From JBFWUM01 sp050247255 (GTDB lineage Bacteria; Acidobacteriota; Vicinamibacteria; Vicinamibacterales; UBA2999), in assembly GCA_050247255.1 (NCBI GenBank), contig JBFWUM010000017.1, positions 1-64,000 of the forward strand: a stretch of DNA of 64,000 bases, given 5' to 3'. Below, piece by piece: positions 25,835 to 34,056 of this stretch; the stretch's first letter is position 1; each line of letters opens with the position of its first letter. Both the position numbers and the translations under genes were made by a program. The notes beneath the pieces are model-generated. The model was not told the origin of the DNA, did not search any database, and worked only from the letters and a program-made list of their open reading frames with translations.

Positions 25835-28057
25835 CTACGCCCAGCGATAACCGCTCTTGGCCAGCGGCATCTGCCGCACCCGGCGGCCGGTGACGGTGGC
25901 GATGGCGTTGGCGAGGGCCGGCACGGTAGGCGGCAGCGCCGGCTCGCCGAGGCCGGTGGGCGGGTTGTCCGTCAACAGGAAGTGCACGTCGATGTCCGGC
26001 GGCGCCTGGTTGATCCGCGTCGGCTGGTACTGGTTGAAGTTGTTCTGCACGACACGGCCGCCGGCGATCGTGATCTCCCAGTTCATCAGGTGGCTCATGC
26101 CTTCGATGACGGCCCCCTGCCCCTGGTTCATCGCCGCGCTCGGGTTGACGATCTCGCTGCCGATGTCGCCGACGACCCACACCGTGTTCACCTTCACGCG
26201 GTTCTGCGCGTCGACCATCACCTCGGCGACGTTGGCGAAGTAGCCGCGATGGCTGTACTGGAAGGCCACCCCCATGGCGGTACGGGCCGGTAACTGGCGG
26301 CGCCCCCACCCGGAGCGGTCGCGCACCGATTCGAGCACGCCGATCATGCGGGACGCGTTGAAGCCGTCGCCCCCCTGCGCCGGCATCGGGTAGACCTCGT
26401 TCCGCAGGATGTCGAGGCGGAACGCCAGCGGGTCCTTCCCCGCCGCCTGCGCCAGCTCGTCGAGGAACGACTGGAACACCCAGCAGAACGCATTGCTGCG
26501 CGGCGCCCGCAGCGCGCCGGTCGGCACGCCGAACGGAATCAGCGACGACTGGAAGTCGAAGTGCTGGACGAAGCGCGCCGGGAACTCGACGCCATTGATG
26601 TTGCCCGAGTTCGTGTAGCCCCCGGCGCCGCGCGCCGGGTCGCCATAGCTGACGAAATGGTTCGTCCAGGCGACCAGCGCGCCCGATGCATCGACCCCGG
26701 CCTTCAGGTAGTGGAACCCGCCGGGCCGGTAGTGGTCGAAGTGCATGTCGTCTTCGCGCGTCCAGAGCACCTTGACCGGCACGCCGATCTGCTTCGCGAT
26801 CGCGCACGCCTCGCCCATGTAGTCGTTGGTCAGGCGCCGGCCGAAGCCGCCGCCCGCCCGCTGGATGTGGATGGTGATGTTCTCCTGCGGGATGTCCAGC
26901 ACCTGCGACACCAGGTTGCGGCCCGCCTGGGGCGTCTGCGTCGGCGCCCAGATCTCCATGCGGCCGTTCTGGTAGTGCGCCGTGCAATTCTGCGGCTCGA
27001 GCGGGGCGTGTGAAATGAACGGATAGGCGTATGCCGCCTCGACCACCTTCACGCCGGAGGCGGCCAGCGCCTGGTCGGCGCTGCCGTCGACGCGCAGCGC
27101 GAAGCCGGGCGCCTGCTGCGACAGCTGCTGCGCCTGCACGGCGTAGTTCTCGCTGCTCTGCTGCGCCGTCGGATGGTTCTCCCAGGTCACGCGCAGCTGC
27201 TTCCGCGCCGACTGCGCCTGCCACCAGCTGTCGGCGACAATCGCCACGCCCGGCAGCAGCCCGCGCAGGTCGGTCGTGCCCTCGATGATGAGCACGTGGC
27301 GCACGCCGGGGAGCGCCTTGACCTCGTCGACGTTGGCGCTCTGCACCTTCGCCGCGAACACCGGCGACTTCTCGTAGACCGCGTACAACATCCCCGGCAG
27401 CGTGAAGTCGATGCCGAAGGTCGGCTGGCCGGTGACGATCCGGCGGTTGTCGTAGCCGCCGGTGGCCTTGCCGACGACGGTGTGCGCCGACTGCGGCTTG
27501 AGCGGCACGCTGTCGAGATCCGGCGGCGTCAGGGTTGCCGCCCTGGCCGCCAGCTGGCCGTAGGTCATCGTCCGGTTCGAGCCGCGATGCGTGACGCGCG
27601 TGTTCGCCGCCACCAGCTCGGACTCCGGCACGCCCCACGTCTCGGCCGCCGCCTTGATGAAGGTCAGTCGCAGCGCGGCGCCGACGCGGCGCAGCGGATC
27701 GTAGTTGTTCGGCGTCGCCGTGCTGCCGCCGGCGTTCTGCGGCCCGTACTTCGACTGATCGAGATCGGCCTGCTCGAGCACGACCTCGTTCCACGGCACC
27801 TCGAGCTCCTCGGCGATGAGCATGGGAAGCGAGGTCTTCACGCCCTGCCCAATCTCCGGGTTCTTGGCGATGATCGTGACGACGTTGTCGGGCGAGATCT
27901 TCACGAACGCGGCCGGCGCGAACACCGGGCGCGGTCCGGGCGGCCCCTGCGCCAGCAGGTCGGCCACCGGATCCAGGTAGGTGGCCACCATCAGGCCGCC
28001 GCCGGCGAGCGCCGTGAAGCGGAGGAACGAGCGACGGTTCATCGTCAGCGTATCCAT
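25835..28057 (-). CDS. Molybdenum-cofactor aldehyde oxidase/isoquinoline 1-oxidoreductase large subunit
   Basis: The 740-residue product starts with a twin-arginine signal (NRRSFLRFTALAGG) and contains two molybdopterin-binding domains of the xanthine dehydrogenase family. Landmarks are PEIGQGVKTSLPMLIAEEL, QRAGGGFGRRLTNDY and the C-terminal GLGEPALPP, which carries the catalytic glutamate. The single-chain large subunit without an FAD subunit is the IorB layout, in which the enzyme faces the periplasm and passes electrons to cytochromes. I took the ATG at 28057, after the small-subunit stop; a longer frame to 28102 overlaps that gene. Substrates could be aldehydes or N-heterocycles. Confidence 0.9.
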   Translation of the reverse strand: MDTLTMNRRSFLRFTALAGGGLMVATYLDPVADLLAQGPPGPRPVFAPAAFVKISPDNVVTIIAKNPEIGQGVKTSLPMLIAEELEVPWNEVVLEQADLDQSKYGPQNAGGSTATPNNYDPLRRVGAALRLTFIKAAAETWGVPESELVAANTRVTHRGSNRTMTYGQLAARAATLTPPDLDSVPLKPQSAHTVVGKATGGYDNRRIVTGQPTFGIDFTLPGMLYAVYEKSPVFAAKVQSANVDEVKALPGVRHVLIIEGTTDLRGLLPGVAIVADSWWQAQSARKQLRVTWENHPTAQQSSENYAVQAQQLSQQAPGFALRVDGSADQALAASGVKVVEAAYAYPFISHAPLEPQNCTAHYQNGRMEIWAPTQTPQAGRNLVSQVLDIPQENITIHIQRAGGGFGRRLTNDYMGEACAIAKQIGVPVKVLWTREDDMHFDHYRPGGFHYLKAGVDASGALVAWTNHFVSYGDPARGAGGYTNSGNINGVEFPARFVQHFDFQSSLIPFGVPTGALRAPRSNAFCWVFQSFLDELAQAAGKDPLAFRLDILRNEVYPMPAQGGDGFNASRMIGVLESVRDRSGWGRRQLPARTAMGVAFQYSHRGYFANVAEVMVDAQNRVKVNTVWVVGDIGSEIVNPSAAMNQGQGAVIEGMSHLMNWEITIAGGRVVQNNFNQYQPTRINQAPPDIDVHFLLTDNPPTGLGEPALPPTVPALANAIATVTGRRVRQMPLAKSGYRWA

Positions 28058-28064
28058 GGCGTCC

Positions 28065-28550
28065 TCAGCGCTGGGCCTGGGCGGTCTGCACCGGCTGCGC
28101 ACCCGCAGCCTGATGGATCGCCTGGCGGATTCGAAGATAGGTGCCGCAGCGGCAGATGTTCCCCTGCATGGCGCGGTCGATGTCGGCGTCGGTCGGCCGC
28201 GGCGTGGCGGCCAGCAGCGCCGCCGCGGACATGATCTGTCCCGCCTGGCAGTAGCCGCACTGCGGCACGTCGATCGCCTGCCAGGCGACCTGCAGCGGGT
28301 GTGTGCCGTCTGGCGACAGCCCCTCGATGGTCGTCACCTGCGCCCCATTGGCCGTCGCGGCCATCGTCTGGCAGGCGCGGACGGCGCGCCCGTTCAGGTG
28401 CACCGTGCAGGCACCGCACTGGGCAATGCCGCAGCCGAATTTCGTCCCCTTCAAGTTGAGGACGTCGCGCAGCACCCACAGCAGGGGCATGTCCGCGGGA
28501 ACGTCTACGGTATGGGTCTGGCCGTTGACCGTCAGAGAGTAGGCAGGCAT
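28065..28550 (-). CDS. (2Fe-2S) small subunit of the molybdenum oxidoreductase
   Basis: The 161-residue product carries two [2Fe-2S] clusters: a plant-type one (GCGIAQCGACTVH, Cys at about 40, 45 and 48, plus Cys60) and a C-terminal helical one (PQCGYCQAGQ and GNICRCGTYLRI). This is the small subunit of the xanthine dehydrogenase family, and it precedes the large-subunit gene by 7 bases on the same strand. No export signal is present; in the IorAB type it is carried out with the twin-arginine subunit. Confidence 0.95.
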   Translation of the reverse strand: MPAYSLTVNGQTHTVDVPADMPLLWVLRDVLNLKGTKFGCGIAQCGACTVHLNGRAVRACQTMAATANGAQVTTIEGLSPDGTHPLQVAWQAIDVPQCGYCQAGQIMSAAALLAATPRPTDADIDRAMQGNICRCGTYLRIRQAIHQAAGAQPVQTAQAQR

Positions 28551-28620
28551 AGGGGCAGATTCTACGCCTTAAGGTATCGTGAGTCGACTTCGCCAAACCT
28601 TCATGTCCCGGAGGACACCT

Positions 28621-29061
28621 GTGACGACCGCCCCCTATCAGAGTGCCGATCTGATCCTCAAGCTGTACGAGCTGCGCCGCGAAGAGAAGATGCGCGAGGC
28701 GCGCAACTGGTTCATCCTCTTCACGCCCGAGAGCGTGGACGATGTAATCAAGGCCGTGTCGGGGCCCGACAGCGCCCACTTCCGCATGGTGGCGACCTAC
28801 TGGGACATGGCGGCGTCGTTCGTCCTCAACGGCGCCATCGACGAACAGATGTTCAACGACGCCAACGCCGAGCACATCGCCATCTTCTCGAAGATCGCGC
28901 CGTTCATCGCCGGCTACCGCGAGCGCATGGGCCAGCCGAACTACCTGAAGAACGTCGAGACGCTGATCCTGCGGCTGCCCAACGCGCAGGAGCGGTTGAC
29001 CGCGACGCGCGAGCGGCTGAAGAAGGTGGCGGACGCGCGCCGCGCCGCGATGAAGGGATAA
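28621..29061 (+). CDS. Hypothetical cytoplasmic helical protein
   Basis: The 146-residue product starts at the GTG at 28621, six bases after GGAGG; longer starts at 28579 and 28603 lack a ribosome site. It has no signal peptide. It is rich in charged helices (LILKLYELRREEKMREARNWF, ERLTATRERLKKVADARRAAM) and includes the LFTPESVDDVIKAVSG stretch. I do not recognise a characterised family. It is divergent from the iron-sulfur subunit gene. A GTGG-type REP palindrome follows its stop codon by 3 bases. Confidence 0.75.
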   Translation: MTTAPYQSADLILKLYELRREEKMREARNWFILFTPESVDDVIKAVSGPDSAHFRMVATYWDMAASFVLNGAIDEQMFNDANAEHIAIFSKIAPFIAGYRERMGQPNYLKNVETLILRLPNAQERLTATRERLKKVADARRAAMKG

Positions 29062-29064
29062 GTC

Positions 29065-29092
29065 GTGGCTTCCGGCTCGAGCCGGAAGCCAC
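29065..29092. repeat. REP-like palindrome (CTTCCGG type)
   Basis: GTGG at 29065, a perfect palindrome CTTCCGGCTCGAGCCGGAAG (29069-29088), then CCAC. It lies between convergent genes, 3 bases after one stop and 5 bases before the other. Confidence 0.75.
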
Positions 29093-29097
29093 ATCAC

Positions 29098-29526
29098 TTA
29101 TTCGCTGCGCACGCGCCCGATGAAGCGGGCGACCAGCGAGAGTCCGTGGATGGCGTGGGCGCGCGTCGCCTGGTCGCTGCTGCCCGACGCGGTGAGCAGC
29201 GCCTCGATCCCCGGCATCCCGGCGCGCGACAGGGCGCGCGCCGCCTCGATGCCGGGCGTGGTCGTCCAGGTGGCGAGCACCGCGGTGGCGCGGTCGCGCT
29301 CGCACCAGACCGGGTTCATCGACGTCGCGTCGGCAAGCAGCCGCGAGAGAGCATCTACCGCCGCAGCGCGGCCCTCCCGCGCCTCGGCGATGTAGCAGGC
29401 GGCAAACGCGCGCGTCACGGCGTCGCCGGCCGAGAGCTCGGCGATGCGCTGCTGCAGTGGCACTTCCTGCGCCAGCGCCGGAACGGCCAGCAGCAGCAAC
29501 AGGACGATGGCAGCGGCGGCTCGCAT
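29098..29526 (-). CDS. Exported HEAT-like small protein
   Basis: The 142-residue product has a signal peptide (1-19) followed by short helical repeats (RIAELSAGDAVTRAFAACYIAEA, ALSRLLADATS, AARALSRAGMPGIEALLTAS) that look like degenerate HEAT units, the repeat type found in the gene just upstream. It starts 15 bases after the M56 gene on the same strand, so BlaI, M56 and this protein form one operon. Its role may be as a periplasmic partner of the M56 sensor; this is inference. Confidence 0.72.
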   Translation of the reverse strand: MRAAAAIVLLLLLAVPALAQEVPLQQRIAELSAGDAVTRAFAACYIAEAREGRAAAVDALSRLLADATSMNPVWCERDRATAVLATWTTTPGIEAARALSRAGMPGIEALLTASGSSDQATRAHAIHGLSLVARFIGRVRSE

Positions 29527-29540
29527 GGCAGGACCACGCC

Positions 29541-31472
29541 TTACCGCAGCGAATCGCGAGCGGCGTCCACCGCCGCCTCGACCTCGGCCTCGATCTGCTC
29601 CTCCATCCGCTTCATGTCGGCCTTGAAGGCAGGGCCGTCGAAGCGCAGCGCCATGTCGCGGGCGAACTCGGTGATCTCCTTCAGGTTCTCGGGCACGCCG
29701 TTGGCCCCGATCCTGACTGGCGGCATCGGCGGAATGGGCACCGCCGGCCGCGGGCCGCGCCGCTCGCCGCGGGCGATGGTCGCCAGCGCCGAAGCGGCGT
29801 TCTCGCGCACTCGGGCGTCGGTATCCTTCAGCGCCGCGGTCAACCCGTCGATAGCGCTGCTGTCGCCGATCATCCCCAGCGCCAGGGCGGCGCGCTCGCG
29901 CACGCGTGCCTGCGGATCCTTGAGCAGCGGCAGGAGCGACGGTACCGCGGCGGCGTCGCGCGTGCGTCCCACGGCCACGGCCGCGCGTTCGCGCACGCCG
30001 GCGCTGGCATCCTTCAGCCCGGCGGCAACCGCGGCCCGGCTTTCGGGCGTGTCGAACCGCGTGAGGCCGTTGATGGCCAGCTCCCGCAGATCGGCGTTGG
30101 CGTCGCGCGACGCGCGCAGCAGCGCCGGCACCGCGCGCGCATCACGCATCGACACCAGCCCCTCGATCGCCCGCTTCCGCACCTCCAGGTTCTGGTCGTC
30201 GAGGGCGGTGGCCAGCGCATCCGCGACGCGGCGGCGCGTTTCATCCGTCACCTCGCTCGACTGCGTCGCCGGGGCCGCCGGCGTCGCCGGGGTTGCCGGG
30301 GTGGACTGCGCCTCGGCGGCCGGCTCGGGCTCCGGCGCCGGCTGCGGGGCGGGGTCGGCGCTGAACGGCAGCCTGACATCGCTGCCGGCCACGAGCGCCC
30401 GGGCGACCGGCGATTCGGCCGTGATGTGCAGCGCCCCGAGCAGCACGATGGCGGTGATCGCGGTCACGCCGAGCACGGCGCGCACGCGGCGCCCGGCCGG
30501 GGCGCGGTTGCAGCGTTCGTCGAGGATGGCCATCAGACGTCCCTCCAGTTGTGATGGGCGCGCCATCGCCAGCGTGGCCCACGCCGGCGCCGCCGGCGTG
30601 CGGAAGGCGCGCGCGATTTCGAACAGGTGATCCGCGTAGGTGGGGGCCGCGGTGCCCGTGGACAGCACGAGGTCGTCGCAGGCACGTTCCTGCTCCGCCC
30701 GCAGCCGCGCCAGCGCGATGTGCGCCAGCGGGTTCATCCAGTGGAGCGCGCGCGCCAGTTGCCCGACACCCTGCACCAGGCAGTCGCGCCGGCGCACGTG
30801 CGCCAGTTCGTGCAGCAGCACCACGCGGCGCCGCTCCCCGGGCCAGGCCAGCGCCTCGCGCGGCAGCAGCACGGCCGGCCGCAGCAGGCCGCACGCGACC
30901 GGCACGGAGGTCTCGTCGCTGACCTTCAGCGCCACCCGCCGGTCGACCTGCAGCGCGGCCGCCGCCTCGTCGAACGCCTCCAGCCAGCCATCGTCCTCGA
31001 CGTCGGTGCCGCGGCGAGCAATGCGCGCGGCGCGCGCGAAGCCGTAGACGAGGCGCAGCGCCAGGATGCCGGCGCCAAGCAGCCAGATGGCCACGAGCGC
31101 CCCGGAGCCCGGGACTTCAGTCCCGGCCGGCGTCGCCTCGACGGACGAAGCCGCAACCGGAACAGAAGTCTCCGGCGGTGCCTGCGGAAGGAGCACCGCG
31201 GTCTCCTGCACCGGCTGCGGCGGAGCGGACTCGACAGTTGTGGCAGGAACCGCGAACCACTCCGTTTCTGGTATCGATGCCGGGACCGCGACGTCCCAGC
31301 TTGGGCCGACGACACGCACCAGCGGCAGGGCCAGCGTCGCCAGGACGCCGAGTGTCCAGACCAGGTGCCGCGATGCGGCCGAGGCCTTGCGCATGCCGAG
31401 GGTCGCGGCCCACGTGGCCAGCAGGACGCAGGCGCCCTTGAGCAGGAACTGGATGAGAAGCGCGGCTGACAT
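29541..31472 (-). CDS. M56 family membrane metalloprotease with C-terminal HEAT repeats (BlaR1-like)
   Basis: The 643-residue product has an N-terminal bundle of membrane segments and HELAH at 221-225, the zinc site of M56 proteases such as BlaR1 and MecR1. After the last membrane segment (about 338-355) comes a Pro/Ala/Glu linker and then a series of HEAT repeats (about 400-600; TDETRRRVADALATALDDQ, AARAVALGMIGDSSAIDG-like units). BlaR1 carries a penicillin sensor at that place, so this protein likely senses a different ligand. It overlaps the BlaI gene by ATGA. The residues GTEVPG at 117-122, in a periplasmic linker, are encoded by a REP-like palindrome. Confidence 0.88.
   Translation of the reverse strand: MSAALLIQFLLKGACVLLATWAATLGMRKASAASRHLVWTLGVLATLALPLVRVVGPSWDVAVPASIPETEWFAVPATTVESAPPQPVQETAVLLPQAPPETSVPVAASSVEATPAGTEVPGSGALVAIWLLGAGILALRLVYGFARAARIARRGTDVEDDGWLEAFDEAAAALQVDRRVALKVSDETSVPVACGLLRPAVLLPREALAWPGERRRVVLLHELAHVRRRDCLVQGVGQLARALHWMNPLAHIALARLRAEQERACDDLVLSTGTAAPTYADHLFEIARAFRTPAAPAWATLAMARPSQLEGRLMAILDERCNRAPAGRRVRAVLGVTAITAIVLLGALHITAESPVARALVAGSDVRLPFSADPAPQPAPEPEPAAEAQSTPATPATPAAPATQSSEVTDETRRRVADALATALDDQNLEVRKRAIEGLVSMRDARAVPALLRASRDANADLRELAINGLTRFDTPESRAAVAAGLKDASAGVRERAAVAVGRTRDAAAVPSLLPLLKDPQARVRERAALALGMIGDSSAIDGLTAALKDTDARVRENAASALATIARGERRGPRPAVPIPPMPPVRIGANGVPENLKEITEFARDMALRFDGPAFKADMKRMEEQIEAEVEAAVDAARDSLR
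31110..31125 (-). repeat. REP-like palindrome inside the M56 gene
   Basis: CGGGACTTCAGTCCCG is a near-perfect palindrome within the coding sequence of the M56 protease. It encodes the TEVP part of a periplasmic linker. The same motif in the same frame occurs near 42951-42966 in another gene. Confidence 0.6.
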
Positions 31473-31861
31473 CACTGACCCTCCTTCTCGCGGCGCGCCG
31501 TGTCGATCAACGTCTTGAGCCTGGCCAGCTCGGCCTCGCTCATCTCTTTCGGCGACAGCTCGAACAGCGCGGCCATCACCTGAGACGCCGACCCGTCGAA
31601 GAATGTGTTGACGACATGCTTGAGCGCCGAGCGCTTGGCCTTGTCGCGGGCGATCGTGGGGATATAGACGTAACGGGGACCGTCAAGGTTGTGCCGGACA
31701 TGGCCCTTTTCTTCGAGGATGCGCAGCATCGTGCGCACCGCCGAATAGCTCGGCGGGTCGGGTATGGCGGCGCGGATTTCGGCGGCAGTAGCGCGGCCCG
31801 CCTGGTAGAGCGCGTCCATGATCTGGCGCTCGCGGCGGCTGAGAGAAGGCGGCTGGCTCAT
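31472..31861 (-). CDS. blaI: BlaI/MecI/CopY family transcriptional repressor
   Basis: The product has 129 residues from the ATG at 31861, preceded by AGGTG. The winged helix (about 5-70; RRERQIMDALYQAGRATAAEIRAAI, SYSAVRTMLRILEEKGHV) and the dimerising C-terminal helix (FFDGSASQVMAALFEL) are typical. BlaI repressors bind dyads in their own promoter and are cut or released when the M56 partner is activated. Two matching dyads overlap the promoter upstream. The pair does not sit beside a beta-lactamase gene of known type, although MBL-fold genes are abundant nearby. Confidence 0.93.
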   Translation of the reverse strand: MSQPPSLSRRERQIMDALYQAGRATAAEIRAAIPDPPSYSAVRTMLRILEEKGHVRHNLDGPRYVYIPTIARDKAKRSALKHVVNTFFDGSASQVMAALFELSPKEMSEAELARLKTLIDTARREKEGQ

Positions 31862-31868
31862 GTGCACC

Positions 31869-31902
31869 TGCTAAGCACTTGGCACATGCTAAATTCTTGG
31901 CA
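31869..31902. promoter_or_regulatory. Tandem BlaI-type operators
   Basis: Two 16-base dyads of the form TGCYAA-N4-TTRGCA lie 18 bases apart: TGCTAAGCACTTGGCA (31869-31884) and TGCTAAATTCTTGGCA (31887-31902). The first covers the expected transcription start and the second covers the spacer between -10 and -35. They share 13 of 16 bases and are inferred to be binding sites for the BlaI-family product. Confidence 0.78.
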
Positions 31903-31914
31903 GACGCCTGTCAA
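31886..31914 (-). promoter_or_regulatory. Sigma-70 promoter of the blaI-M56 operon
   Basis: On the minus strand TTGACA (31914-31909) and TAGCAT (31891-31886) are 17 bases apart. Both tandem operators overlap it, so repressor binding should exclude RNA polymerase. Confidence 0.8.
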
Positions 31915-31926
31915 CACAAAAAGAAA

Positions 31927-31952
31927 GGGCCGGCTGAAAGCCGGCCCCCCAC
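31927..31952 (-). repeat. REP-like palindrome (GGCCGGC type)
   Basis: GGGCCGGCTGAAAGCCGGCCC (31927-31947) is followed by CCAC, giving GTGG before the palindrome on the minus strand. It lies upstream of the blaI promoter and beside a heptamer array. I saw no gene between 31862 and 31994. Confidence 0.7.
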
Positions 31953-31954
31953 GT

Positions 31955-31993
31955 TCAATTCTGAATTCTGAATTCTGAATTCTGACTTCTGCT
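31955..31993. repeat. Short heptamer array (GAATTCT type)
   Basis: Four 7-base units, GAATTCT three times then GACTTCT, with flanking partial units. It directly precedes the stop codon of the family A gene on its 3' side. The unit is itself almost a palindrome. Confidence 0.8.
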
Positions 31994-31994
31994 T

Positions 31995-33095
31995 CTACCG
32001 CCGCGTCGTCGCCGCCGGGGCCGGCGACAGCTCCTTGTAGATCGCCTCGACGAACTGGGCGCCAGTCAGCGCCGGCGTCGAATAGAGGCCGTCGTAATCG
32101 ATCGTCGGCTCCTGCGCCATCAACTGTGCCAGCGTCATCTTCTTGTCGATCGCCAGCTTCACGCGGTCGTGGATGATCGTGATCATGTCGCGGTACTCCA
32201 CGACATCGGCCTCGTTCATGACCCGCCCGTGGCCCGGCACGATGCGCGTGCCGGCCTGCTGGTTGAAGCGCGGCACCGCCAGGTCGATCAGGTCGTTGAG
32301 GCCCGACAGGATCCCTTTGATCGAGCCGCCCAGCGCCGGGTCGAACTTCGGGTAGGCCACCGTGTTGATCACGTCTCCGGCCGCGATCACGTCGGAGCGG
32401 CGGAAGAACACCATCAGGTCGCCGTCGGTGCGCGCCGCTTCCGCCGCGTGCATCTCCACCGCCTCGTCGTTGAACGACATCACCTTCTTCGGGGTGAAGA
32501 ACGTGCTCGACGGCCAGAACGCGAACGGCACCGCCGAGGTCTCACCGGTGGGTGCGCTCATCCGGTTGCCCGTGTTCTCGGTGGTGATGATCATCGCCCC
32601 CGTCGGCCGCAGCTGTTGCGGGTTGTTGCCGCCGCCCTGTTGATTGGGAACGATCGAGCCGGGCCCTTCGAGGCCGGGCTCGGCCAGCGTCGGATTCTTT
32701 CCTGCGGCGGCGATCTTCTCGTTGCCGCCGTAGTGGTTCGGGTCGAACGTGGTGTTGACGATGTAGCGGATCGGCCGCGGCGTCAGCACGCTGACCGCCT
32801 TGACCACCTGGTCGCTGATCTCCGCCGTCGCCGAGTCGACCAGCATCACGCCGTCGTCGCCGATGTGCGCCACGATGTTGCTGGCGCCGCCGGCAATCAG
32901 GTACACGTTGCCGAGCACCGGCAGCACCTGCAGCTTCACGTCCGCCGGCATCGGCACCGGGTACGCGCTCGGCTGCGGCTGCTCCATGCTGCGCGACATC
33001 ACCTGCTGCTCGCCGACCGTCAGCTTCGGCTGCTGCGCCTGCAGCGCCGCGGTGAGGACGGCTCCGCCGGCAACGAGAACACACGCGCGCTTCAT
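31995..33095 (-). CDS. Exported MBL-fold protein, family A (A2), degenerate metal site
   Basis: The 366-residue product has a signal peptide (about 1-20) and the family A core. The metal motif region at 114-124 reads NTTFDPNHYGG; only the last histidine (His121) of HxHxDH survives. The AHTDGD stretch is AARTDGD, with the histidine replaced by Arg222; Asp241 of AAGD and the late PGHGR are kept. It is preceded by the B2 gene with an ATGA overlap. The C-terminal tail (LAQLMAQEPTIDYDGLYS, then GAQFVEAIYKEL) matches the other A proteins. Hydrolase activity by the standard two-zinc route seems unlikely. Confidence 0.8.
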   Translation of the reverse strand: MKRACVLVAGGAVLTAALQAQQPKLTVGEQQVMSRSMEQPQPSAYPVPMPADVKLQVLPVLGNVYLIAGGASNIVAHIGDDGVMLVDSATAEISDQVVKAVSVLTPRPIRYIVNTTFDPNHYGGNEKIAAAGKNPTLAEPGLEGPGSIVPNQQGGGNNPQQLRPTGAMIITTENTGNRMSAPTGETSAVPFAFWPSSTFFTPKKVMSFNDEAVEMHAAEAARTDGDLMVFFRRSDVIAAGDVINTVAYPKFDPALGGSIKGILSGLNDLIDLAVPRFNQQAGTRIVPGHGRVMNEADVVEYRDMITIIHDRVKLAIDKKMTLAQLMAQEPTIDYDGLYSTPALTGAQFVEAIYKELSPAPAATTRR

Positions 33096-33955
33096 CGGGA
33101 CCCTCCTGCCGCGGCTTCCTGCTTCCGCAGTTCCTCGATCGTCTTCATGTACTCCGGATAGAGCGTCGCCTTGCCGCCGCGCGTCGCCTCGAACGGGATG
33201 TCGAAGCGGTCGGCGATGTCACGGTGTGTCGTGCCGATCGGGAAGCTTGGCACCCACCCCCGCGGCTTGTCGCCCAGCTCGTCGACCATCTCGAACGGAA
33301 TGGCCGGCCCGGTGTGCTGCTCCGGGTTGACGCGGAAGTTGTTGGTCCGCACCATCGGCTCCTCGAAGTAGACCGGGTCGTCGTTCCACGCCATGTGGGT
33401 CATCATGTCGCCGTGGCGGACGAACCACTCGACCATGGTGCCGCGGTAGCTGGTCGGCGGGCCGTTGCGGTTGATGAAGGTCGTCTTCATGTGCGTTGTC
33501 GTGACCTTCAGCGTGTTGCCCAGCCATTCGCCCGTGGAAAAACCGCCCCACGTGTGCTCGGCGAACTCTGACGGGTGCGGCCGGCCGTCCATCCAGATGG
33601 TGCGGTCCGCCCGTCCGAAGTAGCCGGCCATGGTGTAGGCGATCAGGTGGCCGGTGATCTGGTCGACGATCTTCGTGATGCGCAGGTTGGGCTGCGGGCC
33701 GCGCATCGAATACTGCGCGGGGTGCGGCTTGGCCTGCTGCTCGGGCTGCGAGAGCACCGACGCGTCCCAGGTCTCGGCCTTGCGCCGGGCCGCCGCGTTG
33801 AGTGGCAGGCCGGTGTAGTCGCCCAGGTCCGCGCCCGGCGCGCGGTGTGGCTGATCTTCGTGATTATCGCGAGCCCATTCGCCGGATATGTCGACCTGCG
33901 CCCAGGCCGGCCCGGCGATCAGCGTCGCTCCGAGCAATAGTAAGGCGATCCGCAT
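33092..33955 (-). CDS. Exported family B protein of unknown function (B2)
   Basis: The 287-residue product has a signal peptide (1-19) and a full set of family B landmarks: VDISGEWARDNHEDQPHR near 21-38, DYTGLPLNAAARRKAETWD, LRITKIVDQITGHLIAYT, WMDGRPHPSEFAEHTWGGFS, THMKTTFINRNGPP, VRHGDMMTHMAWNDDPVYFEEP and TLYPEYM at the end. I know no biochemical function for this group. A GGAGG site precedes the ATG. A TATAAT element at 34016-34011 lies at suitable distance upstream. It is the first gene of a two-gene operon with A2. Confidence 0.78.
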   Translation of the reverse strand: MRIALLLLGATLIAGPAWAQVDISGEWARDNHEDQPHRAPGADLGDYTGLPLNAAARRKAETWDASVLSQPEQQAKPHPAQYSMRGPQPNLRITKIVDQITGHLIAYTMAGYFGRADRTIWMDGRPHPSEFAEHTWGGFSTGEWLGNTLKVTTTHMKTTFINRNGPPTSYRGTMVEWFVRHGDMMTHMAWNDDPVYFEEPMVRTNNFRVNPEQHTGPAIPFEMVDELGDKPRGWVPSFPIGTTHRDIADRFDIPFEATRGGKATLYPEYMKTIEELRKQEAAAGGSR

Positions 33956-34010
33956 GTGTCCCCCTCCAGAGTCACGGTCACGCGTCCCGTTCGCCGAAAA
34001 ATGTGCGCGG

Positions 34011-34019
34011 ATTATAGTC
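34011..34019. promoter_or_regulatory. Overlapping divergent -10 elements
   Basis: ATTATAGT gives TATAAT on the minus strand (34016-34011), facing the B2-A2 operon, and TATAGT on the plus strand (34014-34019), facing the exported protein gene at 34057. A -35-like TTCGCC lies 17 bases from the plus-strand element. This looks like one bidirectional promoter. Confidence 0.5.
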
Positions 34020-34056
34020 GTAGGACCGCCGAATTGCGCCGGCTTATCCTGAAGCG

